Of a DNA stretch of 64,000 nt, positions 44,086 through 57,374 are shown piece by piece. The DNA is from Heterobilharzia americana (Eukaryota; Platyhelminthes; Trematoda; Strigeidida; Schistosomatidae), in NCBI GenBank assembly GCA_944470555.2, contig OX104130.1, positions 1,426,001 through 1,490,000 on the forward strand, given 5' to 3'. The position numbers were made by a program, and so were the translations under genes. Under the pieces are notes generated by a model. It saw only the letters and a list, made by a program, of their open reading frames with translations, did no database searches and was not told where the DNA came from. Position 1 is the first letter of the stretch. The number at the start of each line of letters is the position of its first letter.

Positions 44086-45440
44086 AGGAGTAAGTCAATT
44101 CCTGTAAGGCTGGGGGTAACTAGGGTTATGTCCATCAGTGCGTCTGTAACAGAGTCAAGCAGGAGTGGTGACCACGGCATCTCCAACAGAAACCACTAGT
44201 TGTCGTTAATTTAGATGACAACTTCCCACACACTCAAACACGGCTGCGCGGGTTCGAATAGGAAGATGTGATTAGTAATACATACTTGCTCCGTACTCAC
44301 TTCACAATCAGACACCGCAATACCTCTTGGTCGAAACAGTCAAATGGTGCCTTATATCAAGGGATGTGGCTTGTGTCTGTTGCCACTAAGTATGCATGTG
44401 TTCCAGAACTTGCTGAAGGATAAAGATCTGATCAATGCACTATCATCTGGTCTAAATTCTGCTTGGCTTTCTGGTGCTCTTGTTAAGCATCGTATAACTA
44501 TGACGTTAATGAAACTGACCTTATAGTTATCACAAGGAGATTCCTCTTCTTTCTTATAAACTGGAATCATCAGCAATGAAGACCAGTGATTCACTAACTT
44601 CCTTGAACACGTTTGGTGGTAAACCGTCAGATCCTGCTGATTTACAACGTTTTATGTCTGAAACAGCCTTCTCAACGTCAAGTAGGGGAAGAGGAACAGT
44701 AATTACGTACCATTCAGATTCGGGCTGCATGCTGGGTAGCTCAAGCGTTGCCGTGGGTCAGTTGAACTGTGCTTCGTAGTGTTCTACTTAACGCTTTAAC
44801 CTCCTATTCCCACAGATTATAATGGACCCATCCTTTTCGACAATAGTTCTACTGTGTCATCTCATTCCTCCCAGTATACTTGATAACCCGAAATAGCTGT
44901 AGGTTCTCACCTAATGCTGATACCTTCTACATCTTTTTCACTTTCATCACCCAAAAATGCTCGGAACCATTGCGAAGATTCCTAGAAGCATATGCTTGAG
45001 CCACTTTCGCCTCTCATTGTGACCAAAATCAGCTGGAATGGATCCTTTCGCAACAATCAGTTCGGGTGAGGCTTCTGAAATCCGCTGGCCTCTGATAATC
45101 GGATGTAAACTACTGATTGTTGTTACCAATGTTTCTACAGTAAATTGAATATTACACCACACCGCGACACGAAGAGAATTGCTGCCTTGTTTATATGTAT
45201 GATTAACTACCTCCAAAATTACGCGTTATCACCTTTCAGTCAAACAAACAGGTTTTGTTACTGCCTGATTCCTACCGCCAGTAAGGTGCAAACAAGCACA
45301 TGCCAATACTGAGGAGTAATTGGGGTCCAGAGTGGTAATCCTCTACCGGTCTCTCTGAAAAGTGCTTATAGCAATATGATCTATGTACTTCCATTGCTGG
45401 CTTGATGTCAGCGGACGCCAAGTGAAGCAGCATGAACCTA
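44085..45440 (-). mobile_element. Family 1b internal fragment (RT to endonuclease)
   Basis: Minus-strand blocks in order down the element are an endonuclease end (about 45,270-45,430), the linker, AEFRPDDSALIRS-type RT motif (about 44,450) and SLLMIPVYKKEEESPCDNYK (about 44,550). Everything is decayed, with multiple frames. Confidence 0.7.
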
Positions 45441-45735
45441 CTGCATCTAACAGTGAGCGATGACAGACTGACTAAGCATGCGTGGTACATGTCCCAGCCA
45501 GTTTAGTCGAAACAGCTTCACAAAGATATCAACTGACTTCCTCCTTCTCCGCAGACCGCTAAGGCGACTATGAAGTTGCGCACGTTGCGAAGATACGACA
45601 CACGCCCTGTGCTACGAAGGCAACGACGGTCACACACCAGAAGCCTTCCCACTTCCTCCCCATAAATCGTCAATTTTCGCAATCAAACAATGGGATAGGG
45701 CAAATCGTAGAGCAGAATATCCATCCATATATATG
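45440..45735 (-). mobile_element. Short C-terminal fragment of a family 1-like element
   Basis: The minus strand carries RRRRKSVDIFVKLFRLNWLG and the gcatgcgtggtacatgtccc block, the VNLHRLRWLGHVLRM counterpart. It is separate from the next copy, which restarts at its own 3' end. Confidence 0.6.
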
Positions 45736-47591
45736 TCCAAATCAACACAGAACCAGGCACTACTGCGCAACGGTCTGAGTTGCCACACCTCATATCAGTA
45801 TATCAAGTAGAAAGGCAGTGAAGTGGGAGATGCAGAAAAGAAAAGACAGTTAGGAAAAAAACAAAGTACTAAAAGAGAGAAAGAAAGAGTGAGAAAGTGG
45901 TGATATTCGGCATAGCGTCGTTAAGATGAGGATAATGTGTGTATACATCTGCGCCACTGACATCAGTTCTGAGCCATATCACCTAGAGTCTCCAAACACT
46001 GGTTCCTCTTGTCTCGCGGACCCCAACCACCTAGTCTGCATCGCCCCACATGGCTCAAACCAACAGTCAGAGACTTCATACATTGGTGCCATGTTTTAGT
46101 CTGGTCGCCTCGAGGCTTTTACCAGACTGAACTTACTTCGGCCAACATCGTGTGACGAGGCAATCGGCGACTAAGCATACGTAACACGTGTCCCAACCAT
46201 CTCAGTCGATGAAGGTTCACAATCTCATCAACTGACTTACCTCTTCCCCATAAAACTCTACACATGACTTCTGCGTTACTCACATAGTGACACCACGCAA
46301 TACGGCCTATACTACGAAGGCAACGGTGGTCAAACACTTGAAGCCTTTTTATATCTTCCACTTTCAATGGCCATGTTTCACAGCCATACAGTAGAACAGC
46401 AGACTGCTGTGCAGTATACGCGACCCTTAATAGACAATCGAATATCACGGTGGCGCCATAGGTGGCGTAAGTTGGCAGAAGCCAGTCGGGCTTTTAGTAT
46501 CCGTGCAGACTTCATCGACCACCGAGCCATCAGGACTGATCCCACTTCCTAGGTAAGAAGTGGTCAACACAATCAACCACTTTACTCTCTATTGTTAGCC
46601 ACGGTGGGGCACCGTTGAAGACCAATCCTGGAGAAGCAATTTGCATTTGGGTGGTGAGAAACGCATACGAAACATTCTCAAATTGCCACTCAGTGTTCAG
46701 AAGACTGCATCTTGTCAGCGTCTTCACCTAACAGAACAATGTCGTCTGCACATTCTAGGGCTATCTATGATAAAAGTGAATAAGAACGGAGAGAGTGGTT
46801 AGCCTTGACGGACACCACTCGATGAGTACAGCTCCCCGAATATCTTACCAAGCCCACAAGTGTTCGAGTAGAGAGCCCTCAATAAGGTGATGTACCTACT
46901 CAGCATGTCTTTCAGTGAGACACATTGCCATAAGACTTCTCGATCAACGGAGTTGAATGCCGCCTTCAGATCAGAAAATACAGCCACTGTAAGGCGTCGG
47001 TAAGCGTGCCTATGTTCCAGAATATTTGGTCGATACACCCGTGATCGGGTCCAAAGCCTGCTTGGTTTTCTCGGGCTTGTTGCTCTCGAGCTCCACTCAA
47101 GCGTCGAAGAATTATAGAACCTGGGATCTTAGACACTATGTTCGTCAGGCTGATTCCTCTGTGGTTATCACAAGAGGACTTCTCGCCTTTCTTGAAGACT
47201 GGAATAATCAGTGATTTAGACCAGTCGGAGGGGATCGTATTTGACTCCTGGTTACTAGCTAACACTTCCATTAACCTGACTAAGAGCACTCCACCACAAT
47301 ACCTGTATACCTCAGGAGTTAGTCCGTCTGGTCCTTCTGCCCCTCCTCGTTTCAGGTTGAGAGGGAGACCTCAACAAGTTCATCTATGATAAAGTTGGAT
47401 AAGAATGGAGTGGACATCCTTAACGGACAATATTCGGTGAATACAACATACCTGGTAACTAACCATAGAGGCTTTGCATGCCTACAGGTGCTTCAATAAA
47501 GAACCTTTAACATAGAAATGTGCTTAATCAGGAGATATATTGACAGAGTCAAACGACGAATTCAGGCTAAAAATACGACCAGTGTTGGGAG
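45735..47591 (-). mobile_element. Family 1 copy, 3' and RT regions, cut by gap
   Basis: Starts with the family 3' UTR (accaggcactactgcgcaacg) and runs up through the C-terminal region (CETWPLKVEDIKRLQVFDHR near 46,370), the post-RT segment, QAGFGPDHGCIDQIF (about 47,050) and CDNHRGISLTNIVSKIPGSI (about 47,170), to the N-run. Internal deletions have removed the YADD area (about 46,760) and part of the palm. Closer to family 1 than to 1b, but older than the copy at 9,116. Confidence 0.85.
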
Positions 47592-47922
47592 NNNNNNNNN
47601 NNNNNNNNNNNNNNNNNNNNNNNNNNNNNNNNNNNNNNNNNNNNNNNNNNNNNNNNNNNNNNNNNNNNNNNNNNNNNNNNNNNNNNNNNNNNNNNNNNNN
47701 NNNNNNNNNNNNNNNNNNNNNNNNNNNNNNNNNNNNNNNNNNNNNNNNNNNNNNNNNNNNNNNNNNNNNNNNNNNNNNNNNNNNNNNNNNNNNNNNNNNN
47801 NNNNNNNNNNNNNNNNNNNNNNNNNNNNNNNNNNNNNNNNNNNNNNNNNNNNNNNNNNNNNNNNNNNNNNNNNNNNNNNNNNNNNNNNNNNNNNNNNNNN
47901 NNNNNNNNNNNNNNNNNNNNNN
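47592..47922. other. Assembly gap (331 N)
   Basis: Undetermined bases. Apparent open frames across this gap are artefacts. Confidence 1.
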
Positions 47923-49590
47923 TTTATTCTTGGGAATGTTTAAAATAATCCTCTGGTTACAAATATCATTGGTAGGTGTAACGTTCTCCATCTTTAAGAA
48001 AGAGTAAAGCGTCAAATCCTTCTACAGGAGCGATGTAACTGATGTTCTGACCATGGTGCTAAACCAGCATCACTGAAATAGTCCATTAGCCTTATTCCAT
48101 ATCCAGGTTTGTCAAGGTATATCACCGTTATAAAGAAACGTTTTCTTTAGCCTGTCAAGACGCTTATACAGTTTGGTAAAATGCTAGCTCAAGAGTAATT
48201 TGCAAACAGTGGAGAGATGTTCGACGCTTCTCATGAATAGTTAATTACAAAAATTGGCTTATACCACGATAAATCATAGTGTGCCAAACTTTGAATAAGA
48301 TGCTTCGCTATGATAAGAAACAGTCACATAAACTAGAAAAACTTCAAATTTCAATTTCTGTGACTAGCTTCCTTTTAGTACAAACAAACTTCTTCTTCCA
48401 TAGGTTTTTTCAACTTTCCTTTGAAATGAGATTGGTGATAAAATTTTACTTGAATATGTAACAATAAAATAATTCACCGTAGAATTTAATCCCTTATCCA
48501 TCCATCGTCTTTTGAAATTTAGTGAAAAGAGGTTAGTTAAATGAGTTTTACAACTTATTCTCTATAAATATAGCCTTATGTTACAATTGTTTTTAACAGC
48601 TACTATCGCTTCGGAGGTATTTCCAGTGAAATATTCACTAGCATGACTTACAGTCTATCTTGCTTTCAGTAAGTGTTCCCACCAAAGATAAGTTCACACT
48701 TCAGTGTTGCATAAATGTCGACTTATCAGGAATTCTAAGGCAACTGAATATATTAGAAAAAGAGTTACCGCCTATCGGGTTAAGAAACTGTTTTCACAAC
48801 TGGTAGGTGTTTCGTTTCACTAACTATTATCTCGTTTCATATTTTACCGAAAAGCATAGTAAATAACAGCGGATTAACAGAGACATACTACGCCAGAAAA
48901 GATAGGCTGATTGACTAACCTGTTTCATCAAGGATACAGTCAGATATTATCCCTCAACATTGAAATGGTGAAGAAAGCCCACAGATCTACAAGTATGCTC
49001 TAGTACACAAAGTAGACTACAGCACGCAAAGTGAAATATAAATGACTTAACATCAGGCACAAATAACCATAGCTACTTCAATCACAGCACAATTTTTGAG
49101 TGCTAGTTTCTGAGGTTTAAAAATAATTCAGTTTTCACGTACCACTTAAACATTCTCTAATCAGCTATTAAATATTAAATATTCAGAGGACATTGGTAAG
49201 CAAATTCAGTTTTACGTATTTTTGTAACTATTTAGAATTTTAAAAATAACAATTATGGTTCAACTTCTAAACCTACCTCTCAATGTACACAAACTGACTC
49301 ATTGCTCATAAATCATACTTTGAGAGAGTTGATATCAATGAACAACTTTTTATTAGCTTGTAAAATGTCATGGGTTTCTATGACAAAATTCATACTGCTA
49401 AGAATGTAATTAGTATATACCTATTTAAATACAGGACTAGCTGCCTGCTAACTGTCTGTTAGGATTCCAAACACCATCGAGTATCTTCCGAGCTTAGTAG
49501 AAGTAGCATAAACCAAAACAGTTGGGTGCACTTCGAGCTATAGTTACCTACTTGTGATTTGCACGACTACAGTTCCCCACCAGTTACATT
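47923..49590. other. Intergenic sequence upstream of STRIP, nothing recognised
   Basis: AT-rich; no conserved protein, tRNA-like box pair or known repeat was identified. Confidence 0.4.
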
Positions 49591-49599
49591 ACATTGAAA

Positions 49600-50500
49600 T
49601 GGTCACATCAAACTTGTTTCATTTTGATAGGGTTTTGTTCTCTGAGCTGGACGGTTTACTCGTGAAGCTTTCGTTGTCATTCTAGAAAACATCATCATCA
49701 CAAACTTCAGAAAGAAGTTAGCCATAGGATTTTCACCACAAGTGGCCAAATAGCCTGTCCTGGTGGACTTGTATGTGATTAGTTGTTTCTGCACACGTCT
49801 TTTCATTGTCTCCATATTTATTTTGATTGGTTGTCCTGTTGACATCAAGTGTGACTATCTTGTTGTTTCTGATTGGTTAGTAGATTGGGTCAATGTCAGT
49901 ACGTCTGTTGATCGCTGACTGACCTGAATACCAAGCTTCTAAAACTTCTCCGACATTCCTTGTATTTCCTCCATCCAGGATTTCCACATTTTCTCAGTCA
50001 AATTCATGTCCACAGTTGTTCGTATGCACTGTTATGATCGAAGTTTTGTCATGAAGCTTGACTACTAGTTGATGTTCGTGTAGACGGATACGAAGAAGGC
50101 GACCACTCTGTCAGATGTAGCGTTTTTCACAGTTTATGCAGTTCATATTGAAAATAATGTTTGGTTTATCTTCCTTTGCTATTCCATCTTTTAACCTGCA
50201 TACAAGAGAGTGAAAAAGTTTGTGGGCTTGCGTGCTACAATAATTGTTAAAGGTTTCAACATCTCGGAGACGTTATTCACGTAGGTATGGCAATCAGCCT
50301 TTTGGTTTCCGAGGCTGACTTCTTGGTTGACGGCAAGTTATGTAAACATCTTTTCATGAAACTGAGTGGATATTCATTCCTCTGGAAAACAGTCATTGGA
50401 TAATTTTCTTCCTTCCTCTGCAAGGTTGATATATTAAAGTGTATCTTTGCTCTTGTGAACAATCTTTCTATACAAGTTATTTATGTGCTGTAGTTTTGTT
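49600..50500 (-). mobile_element. Penelope-like element remnant (RT end plus GIY-YIG region)
   Basis: On the minus strand the order is FTRAKIHFNISTLQRKEENY, FQRNEYPLSFMKRCL, IPTYVNNVSEMLKPL, ARKPTNFFTL, then CRLKDGIAKEDKPNIIFNMN leading into CINCEKRYI-stop-QSGRLLRIRLHEH. These match the end of the Penelope-type reverse transcriptase followed by its GIY-YIG endonuclease (the usual form being C-x2-C-x3-YIGQTGR, then R…EH). Later residues CGHEFD, NVEILD and EAWYSGQSAINR fit the same domain. At least three in-frame stops show it is dead. The YI-stop replaces the family glycine, a TGA. Known schistosome Penelope-like elements include Cercyon and Perere-10 (from memory). Confidence 0.8.
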
Positions 50501-51059
50501 GCTCTTGTAGTTAGAGATTTGATCCGTATTAGTTGATTTTCTGTCTAATTCAGTAAATACGTACAAAGAATTAGTTTGTGTTGCACTTATCGTGTGAATA
50601 ATATTGTCAAAGATGTTATTATCTATTATTACTGCAAGTGGTGCGTAATATGAGTCCTGAACCAACTCATTAAATAGTACAAACAACTAGTAACATTTAC
50701 CAATTACCTAAAGTTTGTTTGACGATGTATCCATTTATACTTAAAATTGTGCATATGATTAACGCTTGGTTTTTAGATGGAAAAAGTGAGTTTAACTAAC
50801 TAATAACTACAGTATGAAAGCGTATTGACCAAAAAGTATTCTGAAAAATTCCTATACACTGGAACGTGTACACATTTTTATATGCTATTTTACCAGTGGT
50901 AAAGAGAATGAAATTCGGAAAGCGTTGAGATGCAGATGATTTTTCATTGTGAATATTAGTTCAAGCGTAGTAGCTTACAAGACTACCCCAGGAAAACTCA
51001 TCTTCAAGGAAACCTGATTACGTGTAACAAGTAAGTTTGCATAAACCTCATAAGTTCGT

Positions 51060-51855
51060 ATCTATTGCATCAGCCCCTCAAACGGGCTGGTCGCTGACAA
51101 AATCTCAGCTTGGATACAGAATGCCTGTTTGGAATTCGTCAACATACATCACCTGTGGCGCAGGCTGATGAGATGTCCGATAATCTGTCAAAGAACGAGT
51201 ATACTGCGCTGCAGTCCACTCTATCCTGTTGTATGGCTACGAGACATGGCCGTTAAAATTAGAAGAGATGAAGCGGTTGCAGGATTTTGAGTCTATGTGT
51301 TTTCTTGGCATTTCTCGCGTTTAGTGGAATCACCGTGTTAACACTGTTGAGGTCAGAGGAGGGGTACAAGGCAAGAAGTCTGAGAACCTTATTTACTGAA
51401 ATGACTTGGACATGTACTGTGCATGTCCAGCCGCCACCTATCTCGACGTGACATGCTGGGCGAAGGTAGATAAAGTTGAAAGTGTTTATGGTGGCCAAAC
51501 CAAGATGTGGCACCAGTCGACGAATTCCCTGACTGTTGGTCTGGGCCATATGAGTAGATGACCACTGCCTGGTTGGGGTCTCCAGATGAAAAGAGTCAAT
51601 GGTTGAGGATTTCTTGTGATATGGCTAAAATATGTGACAATGGCGCAAATGTATTCGATCATTGACACCTTATAAATCTTAAGTATTCACACTAACCTTT
51701 ATGTTCAAATCGCTAGTTCTCTTACAGAACTGTATCCACTTTGATATCACTCCCTTTCCACCTGCCTGTTCTTTGTGGACTATTGTGAACTGTAGCAACT
51801 GAAAGCGACGCACTTGTGCGCAAGGTTCTAGGTTGATTGTCTCAGTCAGTCAGTA
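51060..51855 (+). mobile_element. Family 1b 3' fragment
   Basis: Contains acaaaatctcagcttggata, CITYGAG-like coding scraps, LLYGYETWPLKLEEMKRLQD (about 51,230), the tail VSRDMAKICDNGAN (about 51,610) and a 3' UTR ending in a (CAGT)n tail (ctcagtcagtcagta) at 51,840-51,855. 5'-truncated. Confidence 0.8.
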
Positions 51856-51859
51856 TTGG

Positions 51860-53330
51860 GTGCATATTAATATGTGAACTGGTTTTCTCAGCATGGAATC
51901 CTAAACATTCCATTTGTGCAGTTTAACAGCATTTTCATGATATGATACAACTGACAGTATAAAAGACCTGAGATAGCGTACGTATCACGGTACGTGACTT
52001 CATTTTTTATCATGGTAAAACTGAATGCGACATCATAATAAAAATAAGAGAAGCTGTTTTCCTTGTGAATTTGAAAAGCAGTCGTTCGAAAAAGTTCTGA
52101 TACAGGTAAAAGTAAAGTCACTAGATGAAACCCTGGTAAATATTTTCTCCAGTCCCTGAGGAAGGTGGCCTATTCAGCGGTGGAGATAAGCTTTTCTCAT
52201 CTGCACAAAAGCAGGTCTAAAAACTATGCGCAGTTTCTCATACTGTCTATCTTTCAGTTAATAAGACAGGATAATATTTTTTCCCACATATTTTAAGCCT
52301 AATGAAGAGGGACTGCGGCTTAACATCCCGTATACAGTTCATTATTGAGACTCCATACCCTAACATATTCTCATTCCAAATTAAACCCTACGTTGTATAC
52401 TGTTCAGAGTTCGATACTTTGTCCGTCACATATATGACGCCTGGTTAGGCATAGACCCAACAAAAACAATATATATAAAATTTACTTTTGACTACATGAG
52501 AAAACTAATTGCAAATTGTAGATTTTCGGTGAAACCTAAAACATACACTTGAAAATAATCTAACTGACCATGAAAACAAACAGCAGACAGTACAGCAAAG
52601 AAAAATGTTTGGTCGACGAATCATTTTCAGAAGTTGTTCAATAGTTACAACAAAATTTATGCCCATCAACGGATAAGGTGTAGCCAAGGTCATCAAAAAA
52701 TGTCAATAAAGTTATTAGGTGATTATGGCTAGAAGATCAGCACAAAGTCATCGAAAACTGCTGGTAGGAATTACAATCGATAAATCAATAAAATTTCTGA
52801 GTCAGATTATGATCAAGGTAAGATTAAGAGTTCAACCTACCACTTTTGAATGCAAAGATCAGGCTTGAACTGATGAACTACCAAGGTTTCTGTTGTGCTC
52901 AGGCGGAGAATCTTTGAAATATTTGATCTCAGTTTACAAAGAACTTTGAACGAAAATTCTTGTGAACCAGAGTCACTAGAGTTAACCAGATACTCAAAAC
53001 CGAGCTGGTAATCACTTTGTACACACCTTTAAACAGCTATGAAGGATAGTATTCGAGAATATGATTTTCTCGGCCTATGTAACTAAACCTACAAAAGCAG
53101 ATGAATTGTCTTTTGTTGATACTTATAAACCTAGAAATCATGAAAATACTTATGAGTTTGCTGTTTCCTTTTAATAAAAACAAAGATTTCCTGGTAAGAT
53201 TATATTCCTAATTGAATCAAAACGTAATATGCTACTTTGCCTTTGACTTCTAATTGAATGTCTTAAGTAGTTTGTGAATCAACAGGTTATTTTTCGTACA
53301 AATTAGGAAGTCTGGGCATTGTAGAGAGAA
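51860..53330. other. Intergenic sequence, nothing recognised
   Basis: AT-rich, with short open frames on both strands that match no family I know. Confidence 0.4.
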
Positions 53331-53334
53331 CCAA

Positions 53335-53650
53335 ATTATATTGACTAGTCACTGGAGAGCGACCAATTTCGTGTTGTCTAACCCTAAGTCCTCATCAAAT
53401 TCTATCCATCATTTTCGAATGTGGCCACAAAGCGAGTAGACTCAACATCGTGGTGCAATTTTATAGACGTTAGTTGGTTGGATGTGGTCGATAGGAAGTG
53501 GTGGAACTTGGTTTCGTGTCGATTGGGACTCACCAGGAAGGCGCATCCGCAACCTTAATGGGACTGTTTTCCCCACGGGATTCAAACCCATGACACAAAA
53601 AGCTGCAGTCAGAGACATTACCACTGACCTATTTAAGTGGTAACTCACCT
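53335..53650 (-). repeat. tRNA-derived SINE S1, minus copy with tail
   Basis: In reverse complement: accacttaaataggtcagtg and gtaatgtctctgactgcagc (A-box region), then atgggtttgaatcccgtggg (B box). The S1 body and the gtcactggagagcgaccaat tail follow. Confidence 0.7.
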
Positions 53651-53659
53651 TGTGTGCAA

Positions 53660-55220
53660 CTGTATTAGATATATCGGTTGGTCGTTGAAGAGACAAGAAC
53701 CAATCTCATATTGTCTAGTTGTGAGTGCTGACCGAATTCTTCCTAGAAATGTTAATCTACTTAAGAAATTTTCCCCAACTACAAATAGGTGATATGTAGG
53801 TATATACGAAACACATAGTATTTATCAATTTTCCAGATAAATTCTCAGATTCCATTTAACTTTTAAATAAACGTTGAATGAGGCTGTCAGATTGAAGGAT
53901 CTCTGAAAAACCGGTAGGATTAAACCCAACCATAGAATTGTGCAAAACGCAAAATCCTCTAGACTTTGGGAAGAGCAAGTTGTTCCCGGCCTAGAGGTCT
54001 TACTTGGCAAACGTTGAGTGCCATACTGGACCTCAGCATCAATGCATCAGAGCTTCACGAGAAAATGAAGTATTTGGTTTTGCACGGATATTTATAACAT
54101 GATACTTTGCCTGACTGTGATTTGATTGGTCGCAGACAACGCAGTAGGTTAAAAATATCCATTCAAACCTAATTACTTCACTTCTTTGTGAGGATCTGAG
54201 GCACCGGTTTCCAGTTTAGCATGACATTTCAACGTTCGTCAACTAAATTCCTAGCTCAGATGACAACCCATCTGAAAATCCAGACCCTGAGTTGCACATA
54301 CTCCCCGAAACCTCAAGACAGTATTTGGTCAATATTTAAGGACAACTGAATGTTATTCTGTCGTTAGCTATTCCGTCATTCTAATCCCCATTAATACCGA
54401 TCTTTGGTGATAAACTCCATAGACCTCAGTCTTCTCAAAAAGACTGTCGATTTGTGTTTCAAATCTTAGCATAAAACTGAAAATGTTTTATAACCACAGG
54501 TTACTGAATTAGACTGAATTTAATATATATACTGTCAACTAAGCTAACCGGAATGTTACTTAGTTATAAACCACTACTGTCTTATTTGAAACCTCAGTGT
54601 ACATTACGAAGCCATTGGCACTTTCCATAACTGATTTCAACTCAATTTCTGCAACAATAGAGTCTCTCTTATTCGAAGTGCTTATTGACAAGCATGAGTT
54701 TGCAAAAACGTGCTGTAAAGTTAGACTTTCACCATCTCGAAGTTAAATGATTCGCTGTCTCAAAGGTTTCTCTACCGTGAACGAATGCATCACATCCTTT
54801 AAAGATAGCTCACACCTACCAATTCAGAATTCTTACTTAGACATCTGGGGTTGCCAGTTGTAAATAAGATCACTGCGAATAATGCTTCCCAACATAATCA
54901 GGGTAATTATGAGCGTAAATTGTTGATTAAATACTGTTAAGTGTGACAAAAACAAGACTGTGAAGGAAAAGGTTTTATTGCAACCGAAAAAGCATAGCAT
55001 ACACACCCAGTAACGTTTATAGCTTTACTGGTAACAAGTGAGACAGAAACAATTGATTCACTCATAAAACTGTTAGCCTTAGTTTCATTTCTCCTTCGTT
55101 ATGGCGCTAGTAATCAAAAAATAATTATGATGGAAAAACACTAGATCACTGACTGATCAATAGTTAGCTAATAAATATTTAAATGGTGCTGACAAATCTT
55201 TTATTTTGACTTCACTATAT
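53660..55220. other. Intergenic sequence, nothing recognised
   Basis: Another stretch without conserved frame or repeat. The string ctagttgtgagtgctgaccg at 53,716 may extend the S1 element. Confidence 0.4.
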
Positions 55221-55224
55221 TCGA

Positions 55225-55335
55225 TTTAACAATTGCCAAGTTGATACTGGATGATGAATGCAGGTCAAATGAAAATCCAGGCCACGGGAGGGTTTGAATC
55301 AGTGACCTCAGGTCTGCACCTGGGTTTATGCATAA
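55225..55335 (-). repeat. tRNA-like short element S3, minus copy
   Basis: In reverse complement: aggtcactgattcaaaccct (B box) and ggcctggattttcatttgac, as in the S3 copy at 16,135. Confidence 0.5.
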
Positions 55336-55754
55336 AACTAGTGCTAATGTTAAGCTGCAAGCATTCTTTCAGTCTCCTTTCATGGTGCTTTGCCACGAAA
55401 AACTCTCCTTTGAAGCTCGATAAATGCTTGAGAAATCTTTCTTTCTGATATGGGGAAAATTTGAAAAGTCATCACAAAAAATAATAATTGCTTGTGTGAT
55501 ACGTCTGTGGCTTTATTTTAGAATACAAGCGTAAGTGGTAAAATTATTAGTAATGTCAAAGTATACTACAAAGTTACATGCTTATAAAGTTAAATGTATC
55601 CTTTCCTGCATTGTGATTTCAATGAATACATATATGAACAAACATTAGACATCACATCAAAAGATCTATTCGATTCGATAACAAAAGTTATTTGCATAAC
55701 AATCACTAAAAACACAAACCGAGTTATACAACTTACTTTGTTCTGGCTAGTGGT

Positions 55755-55965
55755 CATACGCATATTATATGTTTCGTGCTATTCGCGACTCGTCAGCTGG
55801 ATGTGCCCGCATCACACTGAGACTAGAACTCAGCACCATTAGCTTCAAAGGTAAGGCGTTACCTACTGGGATAACGGAACACAAAAGCAACATAAATATG
55901 AAGGAACATATGTCCTGAATTCTACTAATAGCCTGCATCGGCCAAATTACAACGTCATGAATCTT
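55755..55965 (-). repeat. Sm-alpha-like SINE with hammerhead domain
   Basis: In reverse complement: gcacatccagctgacgagtc … gcacgaaacata, keeping CUGACGA and GAAAC but with a mispaired stem II. The tRNA-like part (aggcgttacctactggga on plus) follows, and a second half-unit (tgtcctgaattctactaata) lies at 55,910. Confidence 0.6.
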
Positions 55966-55969
55966 CAAG

Positions 55970-57180
55970 CAGTATTAAGGCATTCGCGTAGGAGTCCATA
56001 TACTGACAGATTTTGATCAATTCACTCCGACGTAAAAACAGGAAATCACAAGTATGAGAACAAACTACTTATGTATGTTCAATAATTCTGTTCCAATTAA
56101 TTCACACGTCAATCTTTCTTCAAAATTGCAAACATATTTTAGAACAAGTTGGTAAGTACAGCAAATTTTCAGTTATATTTTTCCATTAATCAAGTACATC
56201 TAAGCTAACCGCCTGTAACAAACTAACAATTGGATGTTACTATGCAGCTGTTGTTGCATTCCTTTCTGTTCAAACAATAAGGAACAATGGGGATGCTTGA
56301 ATATTCAACACATATTAGTTATGCTCAGTTTTCAAAGTCTTTCAAAATGCATACAGTGGACTACAGATTTAATTTTAACTGGAAAAGAATAGAACGCTTG
56401 CCATTTGTAATTGAACAGTGGTGGCTGAAACCTTGATGCCTTTTCAGTTCCACCCACTGTGCTTCTAAATTTGAGGATTTTGCCCCATATGTTAAAATGC
56501 AAGTCTTTGGTGAGTTCTGAATGCAGCTGCAGTGAACGAGAAGATAACAGTTATCCACATGAGTGGTGAACATCATTCTAGTTGACATACTGTACCACAT
56601 ATTGGTTGAATGGACTGTATCATACTAGCCTTTTCAATTACTATTTATAATGGAAAGTTTAACGCTCGAAATTGTCTTGTAGTTGTCATGGACAAGAATA
56701 TAATAGTGATGTTGGAGAGCATCGTCGACAAAATACTGTAGCTGCTATTCGATTTCAGGATCTTGGCTAGCATCTTCAAACAGGAGGAAAGCATTCCAAA
56801 GAAAATCAAAGAACTCACTTAGTTTAAGTACGCAAGTCAGAGGACCATCAGAAATTGTACTGAAACTATGCCAAAAACAACAAGTCTCACATCTATAGTC
56901 GAAGGATAAAAATTTATAGCGTAATAACAGTGATTATTTGCTAAACAAACCACGACAGTGAATAACCAATGCAAACACGAACAATGAATGTATAGATCCA
57001 GTCTACTGACATGAAATTCATAAGCATCAGATACCTAAGCATTCGACTCTTAGAAACAAAACCTCCCAATGACTGAATTATACATTTCGTAGGAAAAATA
57101 TATGACAGTCAAAGAAAACATATCCAGTTAAATATTGTCGACATACCGAGAAATTCAATTCTGAAGATTTGAGGGGATTT
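55970..57180. other. Intergenic sequence, nothing recognised
   Basis: AT-rich, no conserved frame. Confidence 0.4.
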
Positions 57181-57184
57181 ATTG

Positions 57185-57370
57185 ATTTCAAGTTGGTAGT
57201 CATTACGGACTGAAATCAGTTGGTGAACCATTGAAAACCTGAGACACTGGACAGCTTTTTCGTCTTAGTATTGAACTCCTCAGCAGTGTACACTCATGAC
57301 CACTAGGATTCGAACCCTGAACCTTCAGGTTCCACACCTAACATTTACCATTGCATCTAGCCTGCTTTGA
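57185..57370 (-). repeat. tRNA-like short element S4, minus copy
   Basis: In reverse complement: aacctgaaggttcagggttc then gaatcctagtggtcatgagt, gtacactgctgaggagttca and the ending caactgatttcagtccgtaa. The same unit occurs three times in the STRIP introns. Confidence 0.7.
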
Positions 57371-57374
57371 AGAT

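Noticed and set aside
47518..48015. Long open frames across the N gap
   Set aside because: They consist almost wholly of undetermined residues and exist only because N runs contain no stops.
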